Of a DNA stretch of 64,000 nt, positions 16,297 to 24,828 are shown in pieces. The stretch covers positions 50,149 through 114,148 of the forward strand of contig JAFWZZ010000010.1 of NCBI GenBank assembly GCA_017522185.1, in the 5' to 3' direction. The notes below the pieces were generated by a model, which saw nothing but the letters and a program-made list of their open reading frames with translations, searched no databases and was not told the origin of the DNA. The stretch's first letter is position 1. Each line of letters starts with the position of its first letter. A program made the position numbers and the translations under genes. The DNA comes from Bacillota bacterium (GTDB lineage: Bacteria > Bacillota > Clostridia > Peptostreptococcales > Anaerovoracaceae).

Positions 16297-16493
16297 TTCA
16301 CTTCATTAGAAATTCAAAGGATTGACTTATAGGCTCAGGGAAAGACCTACCTATTCTAACAACTAATGAGAAAGTGAATGCAGATTGTTAGCAAAGGATT
16401 CCCGCCAGAGCCGTTATTTCAGAAAGAGAAGAGACATTATTTATTATAGATGTTCGTTATTTCTCAAAACTGAATAAACATGCGAATAGATGT

Positions 16494-16520
16494 GAGGCTG
16501 CCCGGGGGGCAGCCTCTTTT
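16494..16520 (+). terminator. Intrinsic terminator of the orphan transcript
   Basis: GAGGCTGCCC (16494-16503) pairs perfectly with GGGCAGCCTC (16507-16516), followed by TTTT. Confidence 0.85.
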
Positions 16521-16544
16521 GGTTTGTATCCATACAACGAAACA

Positions 16545-16566
16545 GAGCTGCCCTTCCGGGCAGCTC
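16545..16566 (-). terminator. Hairpin downstream of the secreted protein gene
   Basis: GAGCTGCCC (16545-16553) and GGGCAGCTC (16558-16566) form a 9-bp stem. On the minus strand TGTTTCGTT follows, a modest U-tract. Confidence 0.6.
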
Positions 16567-16593
16567 CTTCTGTACAATACTAACTTGAATTTC

Positions 16594-18294
16594 TTATCTC
16601 TTGAGATACTTCACAGAATAAGTGATTGTTCTCAAATCTGCACCAGCTTTGCTCTTATCCAATGTCACTGTCATGTTCTTGATGGTGCTTGCTGCCATGG
16701 TACCGCTGCTGATTGTCTTTGTACCAACAACCTTGCTGCCTTCCTTGAAGGTAACTTTTACCTTGCAGCTGGAGTCAATCCATCTCCAGGCATTGTAGAA
16801 TTTGCAGTTCAGCTTAATCTTGTTGCCGCTGTAATAAACTTTTACAGGTTCCCAATAAGTATCTCTTCCATACAGATTACGGTAGTACTGCAGGCTGTGT
16901 GCTGTATACTTGAACTCATTCTTTTGTGGTTTCATCTTCTTCCATGGAGAATAATAAGTCTTACCGGCATCTTTCAGATATGCTCTGACTCTGTACTGGG
17001 TGCTTCCAGCCTTGTTCTTTGACCATGTCTTCTTATATACCTTTGCAGTACCTTTGTTTGTAACCACTTTCCACTTGTTTCCAACCTTCTGCTGAATCTG
17101 TACACCTAATTCTGCAGGATCTCTGTAAGTTGTAATCTTCACTTTACTGTTACTGATCTTGGTTACATTGATGGAAGGCGCCTTCATTTTTGCAGATTTT
17201 ACCGGAACAGCCTTTGCTTCACCCCAGAACGTGTTGTTATCATAATTATAGAAAGGTGTTACTGTAATCTGTGATTCTCCTTCATATGGGATTGTCAGAG
17301 TTGTTCCAACACGGCCGTCCGCCGCATATACCGGCTTGCCAACCTGCTTGCCTTTGCTGTTATATACTCTCAGCTCATAACTGGACACATGACCCGGCTG
17401 TCCGTCTGCTTTCCACCACCATTCTACGGTTGCAACCTTAATGCCTTTGGATTTTACTTTTAAGTCAGAAACCTGCTGCACTTTTGGATCCGGCATTTCT
17501 ACATCTGTATATACGGCTTTGTTTGTCAGTTCTTCCTTTGCAGCTGCGCTGATCGCTTTTTCTGTGTATGCGGTCGGCATCTCACCGGCGTAGTCCAGCA
17601 ATGCCTTGTTCACTACATAATATCTATAGTCTGCACCTTCGGCAACTGCATCATCCCAGACAACGTCACTGGTATCGGTTGCATAGAACAACCCTGTCTT
17701 CAGATTTTCTCTGTAAATTGCCTGTTCAAAAAGACCTGTTCCGTTGTATTTCCCGACATTTAATTTCACATAGTACTTCGCATACTCATAAACACTGCCT
17801 TCTGTGTAGTTCCCTACTTCTGCTGTAATAGACTCATGTTTGTTCGTAGCAACCTGAATATCTGTCAAATTAAAACAAATCTCATATACAGAATGTCCCA
17901 TGTGATTCTGTCCGGAGTATAGAATCATCTTATATGTATCTGCCTTCGGAAACTGCGCAATAGACAGTTCCGCCAGACCGCTTCCTGTTGATTCTAAAGA
18001 CCCAATCACAACCCCTGCACTGTCTACAATATCAGCTTTGAACTTCAGGCCGCTTGTGCTGCCGCTGTAATAATCATTCTCTACCTTTAAGTCCAGTTTG
18101 TTTGTCTCATCTGCAGCAAAGGTATAGCTGTACGATTCGCTACCATTTGCATTCGTAATTTGCTGCGTCTTTTCAACAAACTGAATCGCATCTGCGCCAT
18201 ATGCCGATGACACTCCGCAAAGACCCGGAATCATAACCAATACCATCATGCAGACGGTGAGCAGACCGATTGCCGATTTCATTTTGCATCTCAT
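16594..18294 (-). CDS. Secreted protein with fibronectin-III-like domains, function unknown
   Basis: A 566-residue exported protein. A signal peptide (KSAIGLLTVCMMVLVMIPGLCGVSSAYG read in the N-terminal 35 residues, cleavage near AYG-AD) precedes a beta-rich region of about 120 residues resembling a pre-peptidase-like domain (SYSYTFAADETNKLDLKVEN). From about residue 280 on there are beta-sandwich repeats with the SYELRVYNSKGK and TQYRVRAYLKDAGKTYYSPWK phrases common in clostridial Fn3-type surface proteins. No catalytic motif or sorting signal is seen. GGAGGG lies 7 bp before the ATG. It is probably a wall-associated or released surface protein. Confidence 0.75.
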   Translation of the reverse strand: MRCKMKSAIGLLTVCMMVLVMIPGLCGVSSAYGADAIQFVEKTQQITNANGSESYSYTFAADETNKLDLKVENDYYSGSTSGLKFKADIVDSAGVVIGSLESTGSGLAELSIAQFPKADTYKMILYSGQNHMGHSVYEICFNLTDIQVATNKHESITAEVGNYTEGSVYEYAKYYVKLNVGKYNGTGLFEQAIYRENLKTGLFYATDTSDVVWDDAVAEGADYRYYVVNKALLDYAGEMPTAYTEKAISAAAKEELTNKAVYTDVEMPDPKVQQVSDLKVKSKGIKVATVEWWWKADGQPGHVSSYELRVYNSKGKQVGKPVYAADGRVGTTLTIPYEGESQITVTPFYNYDNNTFWGEAKAVPVKSAKMKAPSINVTKISNSKVKITTYRDPAELGVQIQQKVGNKWKVVTNKGTAKVYKKTWSKNKAGSTQYRVRAYLKDAGKTYYSPWKKMKPQKNEFKYTAHSLQYYRNLYGRDTYWEPVKVYYSGNKIKLNCKFYNAWRWIDSSCKVKVTFKEGSKVVGTKTISSGTMAASTIKNMTVTLDKSKAGADLRTITYSVKYLKR

Positions 18295-18342
18295 TTCATA
18301 ACCCTCCTCGACTTTAAGATAGTAACATTTTACTAAACAAAA

Positions 18343-18381
18343 GAAAAAAATACCCCACCCCTAATCGTCAATTGGGGTGGG
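18343..18381 (-). terminator. Intrinsic terminator after the DUF1848 gene
   Basis: CCCACCCC (18354-18361) pairs with GGGGTGGG (18374-18381), followed on the minus strand by TATTTTTTT opposite 18343-18352. Confidence 0.85.
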
Positions 18382-18412
18382 AAAAGAGAAATTTTCTATT
18401 ATATTATCCTGT

Positions 18413-19348
18413 TTACAAAATGTCATCGAAGGAAATCTGCTCCCTGATCCAGCTCTTCTGCTCTGCGGATTTGATGATATCACCATCCATGAATCCCCCG
18501 ATTAAGAAGGGAGCTTCCGGATCGTGCTTCGCCATATTCTCTTCCACAGTCTTGCGGTCATGATTGGCATAGCAGTACAGGCAGCCGTGGCCGCAGGAAT
18601 GGTAAGTGCCGATATCACATCCGAGAACGCACTGGCATTCTTCTCTCGTCATGGCGGATTTTGGTACTTCCAGAGGCAGGCCGATTGCCTTCTCTAAAAC
18701 CTGACGGCTCTGACAGCCTGTGGTATTCATACCGAATTGCGCCAGCTCATCCCCTTCTGCACAGGTAAAAATCTCAATACCATATCGTTTCCCGATTTCT
18801 GCGAAAGCCTGGCCAATTGCAAGTCGTTCTTCCCTGGTCACCGCCCTGCCCTCCGGGAAATTTCTCTTTGTCTTCTCATATAAGTCCAGAAAACTGATGA
18901 CACAGCTGTCCGTATGGGCAGACAGGTCCGCTGCCATTTGAGAAAATGCTTCGATGTGGTAGTCTACCGTGTACTTCTCCGTAATCAGGATCGGGTCATA
19001 CCGCCAGCAGACGGACTTCTTCCCCAGCTTCTCCGACAAGGTGCAGAAGCTGCCCATCACCTCTTCTTTCGGTGGAACATAAGGCTCGATATCATCTCCG
19101 TAAGGCGTAATGGTCACCGCCCAGAACTGCCTGAACCGATACAGCCTGTCCAGATCCGCCAGCATGGGCTTTGGATTTTTTGTGCAAAAGGTAATGCAGT
19201 CGATGGTCTCCGGCTCCAGCAGATAACGTGTGACCTGCTGCGGATTGTAAGGATTTCGCGCGAACACAAATCCGTCTTCGATCCTGTTATAGAACCATTC
19301 ACTGTAAAACGCCGGAATATCGGTCCTGTTTCCTGTGTTTAAAATCAT
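18413..19348 (-). CDS. DUF1848 protein (SPL-like radical-SAM-type Cys cluster)
   Basis: A 311-residue protein of the DUF1848 family. The start MILNTGNRTDIPAFYSEWF is preferred because GGGGAG lies just before the ATG at 19346-19348; the frame extends six codons further upstream without support. Typical phrases are GFVFARNPYNPQQVTRY, FCTKNPKPM and VCWRYDPILI. The C-terminus has a cysteine array, CQCVLGCDIGTYHSCGHGC and YCYAN, which resembles a C-x3-C-x2-C Fe-S site. The biochemical function is not established. It follows the metA-lysC fusion gene by about 60 bp on the same strand. Confidence 0.85.
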   Translation of the reverse strand: MILNTGNRTDIPAFYSEWFYNRIEDGFVFARNPYNPQQVTRYLLEPETIDCITFCTKNPKPMLADLDRLYRFRQFWAVTITPYGDDIEPYVPPKEEVMGSFCTLSEKLGKKSVCWRYDPILITEKYTVDYHIEAFSQMAADLSAHTDSCVISFLDLYEKTKRNFPEGRAVTREERLAIGQAFAEIGKRYGIEIFTCAEGDELAQFGMNTTGCQSRQVLEKAIGLPLEVPKSAMTREECQCVLGCDIGTYHSCGHGCLYCYANHDRKTVEENMAKHDPEAPFLIGGFMDGDIIKSAEQKSWIREQISFDDIL

Positions 19349-19407
19349 ATTCTCTCTCCCCAACAAAGAACAGAGCTGCCTCCTGACAGCCCTGCCTGTT
19401 CATACTT

Positions 19408-21675
19408 TTATAATCTTGTAAACTCTGTATACAGCGCCTCAATGGAAGAAACGTAGTCTGCTTCGTCCACGCCCAGCATCATGCTGATCTTTTCGGAGCC
19501 GTGGTCGATAAGTTTTATGTTGATTTTTCTGTTTGCCAGTGCGCCCAGAACCTTCACCGCGATGGCCGGAGAAGTTGATAATTCTCTGCCAACGATGGCG
19601 ATCATCGCCAGGTCGTGGGTAATGGAAACAGATGTCGGTGCAATCTTTTCTTCGATTTCCGCTACCAGCTGTTCTTCGATATCCTGGAAGAACTCGTCTC
19701 TTACAACTACCGTAACAGAGTCGATGCCGGAAAGAATGTTCTTGATAGTCACACCGTTATATGCGAAGATGTCCAGCAGGTCAGCACGCAGCTGCGGCTG
19801 CTCGTTGAACCTTGGCTTTTCGATGGCAATGGTAGAATAGCCCTTCTTGCCGGAAATACCGGAAACGGAGAATCCGCTCTGGAAATAATCTGCATTCTTT
19901 ACGATCAGGGTGCCGTTATCTTCCGGACGGTTGGTGTTTCTGATGTTGATTGGAATCTCTACCTTAACAACCGGGAAGATGGTGTCCTCGTGGAGCACGG
20001 AAGCACCCATGTAGGACAATTCTCTCAGTTCCTTGTATGTAATAACCGGAACGGACAGCGGGTTCGCTACCACGCGAGGGTCTACCATGTAGAAGCCGGA
20101 AACGTCTGTCCAGTTTTCGTAGATGTCCGCACCTGCAACCGCTGCCACGATGGCACCGGTGATATCAGAACCTCCTCTGGAGAAGGTCTTGATAGAACCA
20201 TCCGGCATCGTGCCGTAGAAGCCCGGAATCACGGCTCTTTCGTGTTCCTTCAGAACCTTGCCCAGAACCGCCTTGGTCTTCTCCTCGTCATAGATACCGT
20301 TTTCGTCTAAGAAAATCGTGCCTTCCGCATCGACAAAATCCATGCCGGTCAGCGCGGACATAATCTTCGCGTTGAGGTATTCCCCACGGCTGATAATGTA
20401 ATCACGTTTCGCAGGTTTTCCAAGTGCTTCTGTAATCTTCTCGAATTCTTTGTCGATATCAACATCCACGCCCAGTCCTCGAACCAGAACCTTGTAGCGG
20501 GACATCAGCTTCGGCAGGACTTCTTCCGCCTCGGCTTTGTTCTTGTCTGCACATTCGATGAGAAGGTCTGTGACTTTCACGTCGTTTTCCCTTCTCTTTC
20601 CCGGTGCGCTGACAACCACATAACGTCTTTCTTTTTCCGCTTCGATGATGGCCGCACACTTCTTAAACTGCTCTGCATCGGCCAGGGATGTACCGCCGAA
20701 CTTGGCAACTTTCAAATCGATATCGTTGTTATCATGAATCATGGCATCTAAAGATGCGTCCTCGATCTGCGTGATATCGTACTGGGTGGTCTGGTAAACG
20801 AAATAGTTGAGCCAGTTGGAGTACAGCAGGTTCGCGCAGGAACGCCACTTGACAGTCGGTTCCTTGGTATCGTCATCATCCGGGAAGTAGTTACATGGAA
20901 TCTCCGGATTGATACCTGCATTCTTGTCACGAATGTATTCCTTCATCAACGTATCGGCGTCGTATTCGGAGTGGCCGGTGATGAAAATCTGACGGTCATT
21001 CTCCGACTTGATGGCATAAACGCCGGCCTCTTCAGAAGATGCGATGATCTTCAGACCAGGCACCGCCTCGATGTCTTCTCTGTTGACGGTGGTGTTTCTG
21101 GAATGAGGCACGTAAAACTCGTCATCAAAACCTCTGAACAGCATGCCGTTCTTGTAGTCCAGGTTGTGCTTGTAAACGCCGGACAGCTTCTTCGGCAGGA
21201 TGTGCTTTTTGATGCCGTAATGGTAGTAAAGGCCTGCCTGTGCCCCCCAGCAGATGTGGAAGGTGCTGTGGACATGGCGCTTGGACCATTCCATGATTTC
21301 GCAAAGCTCATCCCAGTAGTCAACCTCTTCAAAGTCCATCAGCTCTACCGGCGCGCCTGTGATGATCATGCCGTCGTAGTTCTTATGCTTGATCTGTGAA
21401 AAGGTCTTGTAGAAGGCAATCATGTGCTCTTCGGATATATTAGTTGCCTTGTGGGTGCTGGTCTGCAGCAGTTCCAGTTCTACCTGCAGCGGCGTATTCC
21501 CCAAAAGTCTTGTCAGCTGTGTTTCTGTTTCCACCTTTGTCGGCATCAGATTCAGAATCAGAATCTGTAGTGGACGGATGTCCTGCGTCATGGCACGGGT
21601 GTCCGTCATCACGAATACGTTCTCTTTGGTCAACGTCTCAATTGCCGGCAAATTGTTAGGTACTTTAATAGGCAT
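19408..21675 (-). CDS. Fusion of homoserine O-acyltransferase (MetA) and aspartate kinase (LysC)
   Basis: A single 755-residue ORF joining two enzymes of the aspartate pathway. Residues 1-about 300 are a full MetA: catalytic Cys142 in [10 protein letters not shown], His235 and Glu237 in FITGHSEYD, and the family ending [10 protein letters not shown]-like [15 protein letters not shown]. Position 111 is Glu (GAPVELMDF), the residue linked to acetyl-CoA rather than succinyl-CoA use. A linker of about 20 residues leads to aspartokinase from about 321: KFGGTS (325-330), [21 protein letters not shown] and two C-terminal ACT domains for feedback control. It would make aspartyl phosphate and acylate homoserine in one polypeptide. 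MetA and LysC normally are separate proteins. No frameshift or internal stop is seen. Confidence 0.93.
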   Translation of the reverse strand: MPIKVPNNLPAIETLTKENVFVMTDTRAMTQDIRPLQILILNLMPTKVETETQLTRLLGNTPLQVELELLQTSTHKATNISEEHMIAFYKTFSQIKHKNYDGMIITGAPVELMDFEEVDYWDELCEIMEWSKRHVHSTFHICWGAQAGLYYHYGIKKHILPKKLSGVYKHNLDYKNGMLFRGFDDEFYVPHSRNTTVNREDIEAVPGLKIIASSEEAGVYAIKSENDRQIFITGHSEYDADTLMKEYIRDKNAGINPEIPCNYFPDDDDTKEPTVKWRSCANLLYSNWLNYFVYQTTQYDITQIEDASLDAMIHDNNDIDLKVAKFGGTSLADAEQFKKCAAIIEAEKERRYVVVSAPGKRRENDVKVTDLLIECADKNKAEAEEVLPKLMSRYKVLVRGLGVDVDIDKEFEKITEALGKPAKRDYIISRGEYLNAKIMSALTGMDFVDAEGTIFLDENGIYDEEKTKAVLGKVLKEHERAVIPGFYGTMPDGSIKTFSRGGSDITGAIVAAVAGADIYENWTDVSGFYMVDPRVVANPLSVPVITYKELRELSYMGASVLHEDTIFPVVKVEIPINIRNTNRPEDNGTLIVKNADYFQSGFSVSGISGKKGYSTIAIEKPRFNEQPQLRADLLDIFAYNGVTIKNILSGIDSVTVVVRDEFFQDIEEQLVAEIEEKIAPTSVSITHDLAMIAIVGRELSTSPAIAVKVLGALANRKINIKLIDHGSEKISMMLGVDEADYVSSIEALYTEFTRL

Positions 21676-21713
21676 CGTTTCTAGTCTCCTGTTCCTATAT
21701 GCTTAATACATCT

Positions 21714-21742
21714 ATTATGCGTCAAAACGGCGGTGGTTTCAA
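21714..21742 (-). promoter_or_regulatory. Promoter of the metA-lysC fusion gene
   Basis: Minus-strand TTGAAA (21742-21737), 17-bp spacer and CATAAT (21719-21714), about 38 bp before the ATG and directly after the stop of the MBL gene. No SAM riboswitch or T-box is visible in the short leader. Confidence 0.68.
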
Positions 21743-21749
21743 GTCTAAT

Positions 21750-22637
21750 TTATACCGCCTGGTAGTACAGATAATTGTTTTCAATACGGATTTCCATCCT
21801 GCCCTGCTGTTCCAGGTAAGTCAGGTAAGAACGGATCGTGCTGCCGATCAGCTCATGCTGGGCAAAATTCATCTTCAGACCGTAATGCTCAAAGGCCTCA
21901 GCCAGCAGCTGTTCCAGGGTCTTCGGCTCAGTGCAGGCGGCCGCCAGGAACTCTGCAATTTCCAGGATTTTCTCTTTGTTATATGCGGTCAGCTCGGTCA
22001 CGTCCGTCGCAACCGGGCAGTGTGCCAGGATAAATATGGCTCCTTCCGGCACCGTCATCTGTGCCACACGGTCCAGACTTTCCAGGTGGGCCGCCACATC
22101 GTACAGGTAGACGATGGCGTACTTGTCCAGGGTCTCCTTTGTGCAGAGGACATCGGCCAGGAATATGCTTCCATCCGGCATCTTATACCCGACCTGACCC
22201 GGTGCATGGCCGCTCAGGTCGATGACTTCGACTTCCTTTGGGAAGTCCCCATCATCAAAGTCGGAGGCATCGCATGGTTTTGCAATCATATCCTTGTGGC
22301 GAATTTCCTTGTGAGGGTTGCCGCCATACAGGGATATCGGCATGAACACGGGATGTTCCGCATAAGCCTTTTCCATAGGGCTTGCAAAGACCTTGCATCC
22401 GGTCTGGGTCTGCAGGTAGTTACAGCCGCCGATATGGTCCGCATGGCTGTGGGTAGTCAGGATGCCTTTCAGCGTCCAGCCTTCCCCCTCGATGATGCGC
22501 TTGGCCTTCTTTCCGGCGTCTTTGTCGTTGCCGCTGTCGATGAGATACGCCTCCCCGTTTTCTCTCACAAAGATGCCCATTCTGGCAGGGCAGTCAATAT
22601 AATATGTACAGTCACTGACTTTGATTAATTCATACAT
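21750..22637 (-). CDS. MBL-fold metallo-hydrolase
   Basis: A 295-residue metallo-beta-lactamase-fold protein. The metal motif is THSHADHIGG, with further ligands in DLSGHAPGQVGY and the Asp of FLADVLC. The C-terminal 90 residues include a helical, winged-helix-like tail (LTYLEQQGRMEIRIENNYLYY), as in MBL proteins with a DNA- or protein-binding end. The start is directly after the stop of the HD-domain gene (TAAATG), so the two are coupled. The substrate is unknown; glyoxalase-II-like thioester hydrolysis is one option. Confidence 0.88.
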   Translation of the reverse strand: MYELIKVSDCTYYIDCPARMGIFVRENGEAYLIDSGNDKDAGKKAKRIIEGEGWTLKGILTTHSHADHIGGCNYLQTQTGCKVFASPMEKAYAEHPVFMPISLYGGNPHKEIRHKDMIAKPCDASDFDDGDFPKEVEVIDLSGHAPGQVGYKMPDGSIFLADVLCTKETLDKYAIVYLYDVAAHLESLDRVAQMTVPEGAIFILAHCPVATDVTELTAYNKEKILEIAEFLAAACTEPKTLEQLLAEAFEHYGLKMNFAQHELIGSTIRSYLTYLEQQGRMEIRIENNYLYYQAV

Positions 22638-23222
22638 TTACAGATCCTCTCTTTCCAATAGTGACCGTATGCTCTGCAGCTGGCTGGTTATCTGGTATTC
22701 TAACAGGAAATACTGCTGCGCTTGTTCCGGCCATTTATCCTTTGCCTCCATCAAAAGGGGCAGTATATAGTTTTCCGTTTCGTCGATATATTTCCAAAGT
22801 TTTTCCCGGGAAAAGGCAAGGGCCATCTGAGAAACATTGTGACAGCGGTCAATCAGCTTGACCAGAGTCGCAATGCGGTTTTCCCTGATTTGGTCGTAGT
22901 ATTTCTCCTTGGTTTCACCGTCAATGCGGGTTACCAGGCGCACGACCTCCTGTACTTCTGCCTCCACCGGCAGTTCCTGTGGTGCCACGCCGCAGTCCTC
23001 ACAAACATCATGAAGCAGCATTGCCGCCAGCAGGCTGTCTTCCGTCAGACCCATGGAAATGGCATGGCGCGCCATGGTCAGCGGATGGGTGATGTATGGC
23101 TGTCGATTTCCCTTTGCCACTTTACGCTTCTGCCCCTTGTGTTTTTCTTTGGCAAAAGGCAGTGCCTGCAGGGTTTGTTGCAGCTTGTATGCAGTTGCGT
23201 AAGTTTCGATATATTCGTACAT
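22638..23222 (-). CDS. HD-domain protein resembling a stand-alone (p)ppGpp hydrolase
   Basis: A 194-residue protein with the SpoT/RelA-type HD hydrolase domain only. Metal and substrate motifs are present: KGQKRKVAKGNRQPYITHPL, AAMLLHDVCEDCG and LVKLIDRCHNVSQMA (compare HTP, HD and KLADRLHNM). There is no synthetase, TGS or ACT domain, so it looks like a small alarmone hydrolase. It forms an operon with the MBL gene behind it. An extended -10 lies 25 bp upstream. Activity on ppGpp is a family-based inference. Confidence 0.85.
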   Translation of the reverse strand: MYEYIETYATAYKLQQTLQALPFAKEKHKGQKRKVAKGNRQPYITHPLTMARHAISMGLTEDSLLAAMLLHDVCEDCGVAPQELPVEAEVQEVVRLVTRIDGETKEKYYDQIRENRIATLVKLIDRCHNVSQMALAFSREKLWKYIDETENYILPLLMEAKDKWPEQAQQYFLLEYQITSQLQSIRSLLEREDL

Positions 23223-23246
23223 CCGTTATTCTCCTCTTTTCCCTTT

Positions 23247-23255
23247 AGTATACCA
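23247..23255 (-). promoter_or_regulatory. Extended -10 promoter of the HD-MBL operon
   Basis: The minus strand reads TGGTATACT (23255-23247), a TGn-extended -10, 25 bp before the ATG. The -35 region is weak. Confidence 0.5.
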
Positions 23256-23278
23256 CGATTTCAGGTATGCGTGTTCGA

Positions 23279-23308
23279 CAAAAAAAAGGAGCACCTTTGC
23301 AGTGCTCC
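23279..23308 (-). terminator. Intrinsic terminator of the PurF-like gene
   Basis: GGAGCAC (23288-23294) pairs with GTGCTCC (23302-23308), with a run of T on the minus strand opposite 23280-23287. Confidence 0.85.
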
Positions 23309-23320
23309 CAAAATATCAAC

Positions 23321-24730
23321 TTATTCCTTGCCGTTCCAGCAGTATGTACACAGCTTGTCGTGTGGCAGACCTGTTGCGTCTAACATGTCATCCAGTCTGT
23401 TGAAACGCAGTGTGTCGAATCCCATTTCCTTGCAGATTTCCAGTTCCATCTGCTTATACTTTTCAGATTCCGGATTGGAGTATTCGTCCAGCATTTCTCT
23501 GGTAATATCCATCGTCTTTTCCAGTCTTGCGATGGTTCTTCTTGTAATCAGATCCATATCGGACTGGTTTCTGGAGAAGTTCAGATACTTACAGCCGAAC
23601 AGCAGTGGCGGACATGCCGGTCTTACGTGCACCGCCTTTGCGCCTGCCTCGTACAGATACTCTACTGTCTCCTTCAGCTGGGTGCCTCTCACGATGGAGT
23701 CATCGATTAAGACCATGCTGTTGCCTTTGATCAGATCTTCTACAGAAAGCATCTTCATCTTCGCAATATGCTTTCTCTTGCTCTGGATTGTCGGCATGAA
23801 AGATCTTGCCCAGGTTGGCGTATACTTGATGAACGGTCTCGCAAATGGAATACCGGATCTGTTAGAATATCCAACCGCATTGGCAATACCGGAATCCGGT
23901 ACGCCGGCAACGATGTCTGCTTCCACGTCATCACGCTCTGCCATCTTTTCACCGCAGATGACACGCATCTTTTCTACGCTCAGGCCTTCGTAAGAAGAAG
24001 CCGGATATCCGAAATATACCCACAGGAACGTGCAGATCTTCATGTTTTCGCCAGGATTCATCAGTGTCACGCAGTCTCTGTCTGTGATGGCCACGATTTC
24101 ACCAGGGCCCAATTCCTTGTAATCCTCGTAACCCAGGTTATGGTATGCGAAGCTTTCGAAAGAAACGCACATGGAGTCGTCCTTCTTGCCTACTACGACC
24201 GGAGTTCTGCCGTACTTGTCTCTTGCCGCATAGATGCCGGACTTGTTCATCAGCAGGATGGACAGGGATCCGTCTACCACTTCCTGTGCATAGTGAATCC
24301 CTTCAATCAGGTTTTCCTTCTGGTTAATCAGAGATGCTACCAGCTCGGTCGCATTGATTTCGCCGCCGCTCATTTCCATAAAATGTGTGTGACCGGTATC
24401 AAAGAGTCTCTGTACCAGCGCGTCAGAGTTGTTGATTTTGCTTACTGTCGTAATACAGTAAGTGCCGTGATGGGAACGAATGGTCAGCGGCTGCGGTTCG
24501 TAGTCAGAAATACAGCCGATGCCGAAATTCCCGTGCATCTTGTTTACATCCTTGTCGAACTTGGTTCTGAAAGGTGTGTTCTCAATATTATGAATGGCCC
24601 TGTCAAACTTGCCATTTCCGTAAACGGCCATACCACCACGTCTCGTTCCGAGATGGGAATGATAGTCTACACCGAAAAACAAATCAAATACACAATCATT
24701 CTGTGATGCTACGCCAAAAAAACCGCCCAT
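23321..24730 (-). CDS. Amidophosphoribosyltransferase homologue lacking the catalytic Cys
   Basis: A 469-residue PurF-family protein. The N-terminus is MGGFFGVASQND, where active enzymes have the processed Cys of MCGI. The Ntn glutaminase nucleophile is therefore replaced by Gly, and glutamine use is unlikely. The rest of the glutaminase fold is kept (YHSHLGTRRGGMAVY, GNFGIGC). The PRPP-binding loop MVLIDDSIVRGTQLKE is intact. Likely [4Fe-4S] ligands remain: Cys in KICTFLWVYFGYP, CPPLLFGC, and CTYCWNGKE at the end. It may use free ammonia, work with another amidotransferase, or act in regulation. It is a single-gene unit with no pur neighbours. Confidence 0.88.
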   Translation of the reverse strand: MGGFFGVASQNDCVFDLFFGVDYHSHLGTRRGGMAVYGNGKFDRAIHNIENTPFRTKFDKDVNKMHGNFGIGCISDYEPQPLTIRSHHGTYCITTVSKINNSDALVQRLFDTGHTHFMEMSGGEINATELVASLINQKENLIEGIHYAQEVVDGSLSILLMNKSGIYAARDKYGRTPVVVGKKDDSMCVSFESFAYHNLGYEDYKELGPGEIVAITDRDCVTLMNPGENMKICTFLWVYFGYPASSYEGLSVEKMRVICGEKMAERDDVEADIVAGVPDSGIANAVGYSNRSGIPFARPFIKYTPTWARSFMPTIQSKRKHIAKMKMLSVEDLIKGNSMVLIDDSIVRGTQLKETVEYLYEAGAKAVHVRPACPPLLFGCKYLNFSRNQSDMDLITRRTIARLEKTMDITREMLDEYSNPESEKYKQMELEICKEMGFDTLRFNRLDDMLDATGLPHDKLCTYCWNGKE

Positions 24731-24784
24731 ACTAATCTCCTTTACTATTCTGTCTTATTGCTATCATGAAACATTTACAGAGAA

Positions 24785-24813
24785 ATTTTACCACAACTGC
24801 GAAAATTCGTCTA
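24785..24813 (-). promoter_or_regulatory. Promoter of the PurF-like gene
   Basis: Minus-strand TAGACG (24813-24808), 17-bp spacer and TAAAAT (24790-24785) with a TGG extension. It lies immediately downstream of the beta-lactamase-like gene, about 55 bp before the ATG. No purine riboswitch is visible. Confidence 0.6.
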
Positions 24814-24828
24814 TGGAAACCTCCGTAT

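Larger units (their letters stand above)
16123..16520 (+). ncRNA. Orphan structured transcript of about 360 nt with its own promoter and terminator
   Basis: A promoter (TTGCTT 16123-16128, 17 bp, TATTAT 16146-16151) and a strong terminator (16494-16520) frame a segment with no long ORF. The predicted transcript starts near 16158. It holds a 21-codon ORF with a good SD and then helices that cross each other: ATTCACTT/CATTAG (16296-16309) with CTAATG/AAGTGAAT (16363-16379), GGCTC and GGGAA (16332-16342) with TTCCC and GAGCC (16401-16414), and CTAACAA (about 16356) with TTGTTAG (about 16385). These cannot all form without a pseudoknot or must be alternatives. I found no match by eye to tmRNA, RNase P RNA, SRP RNA or common riboswitches. 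The next gene downstream faces the opposite way, so nothing obvious is controlled. Confidence 0.5.

Noticed and set aside
16123-16520. tmRNA, RNase P RNA or SRP RNA at the orphan transcript
   Set aside because: There is no tRNA-like ends with CCA, no GAGGAAAGTCC and ACAGAAA pairing as in RNase P, and no SRP Alu or GNAR tetraloop pattern.
19369-19402. Terminator after the metA-lysC fusion gene
   Set aside because: The hairpin AACAG..CTGTT is interrupted and the U-tract is weak; the ribosome site of the next gene lies directly after it. Not strong enough to list.
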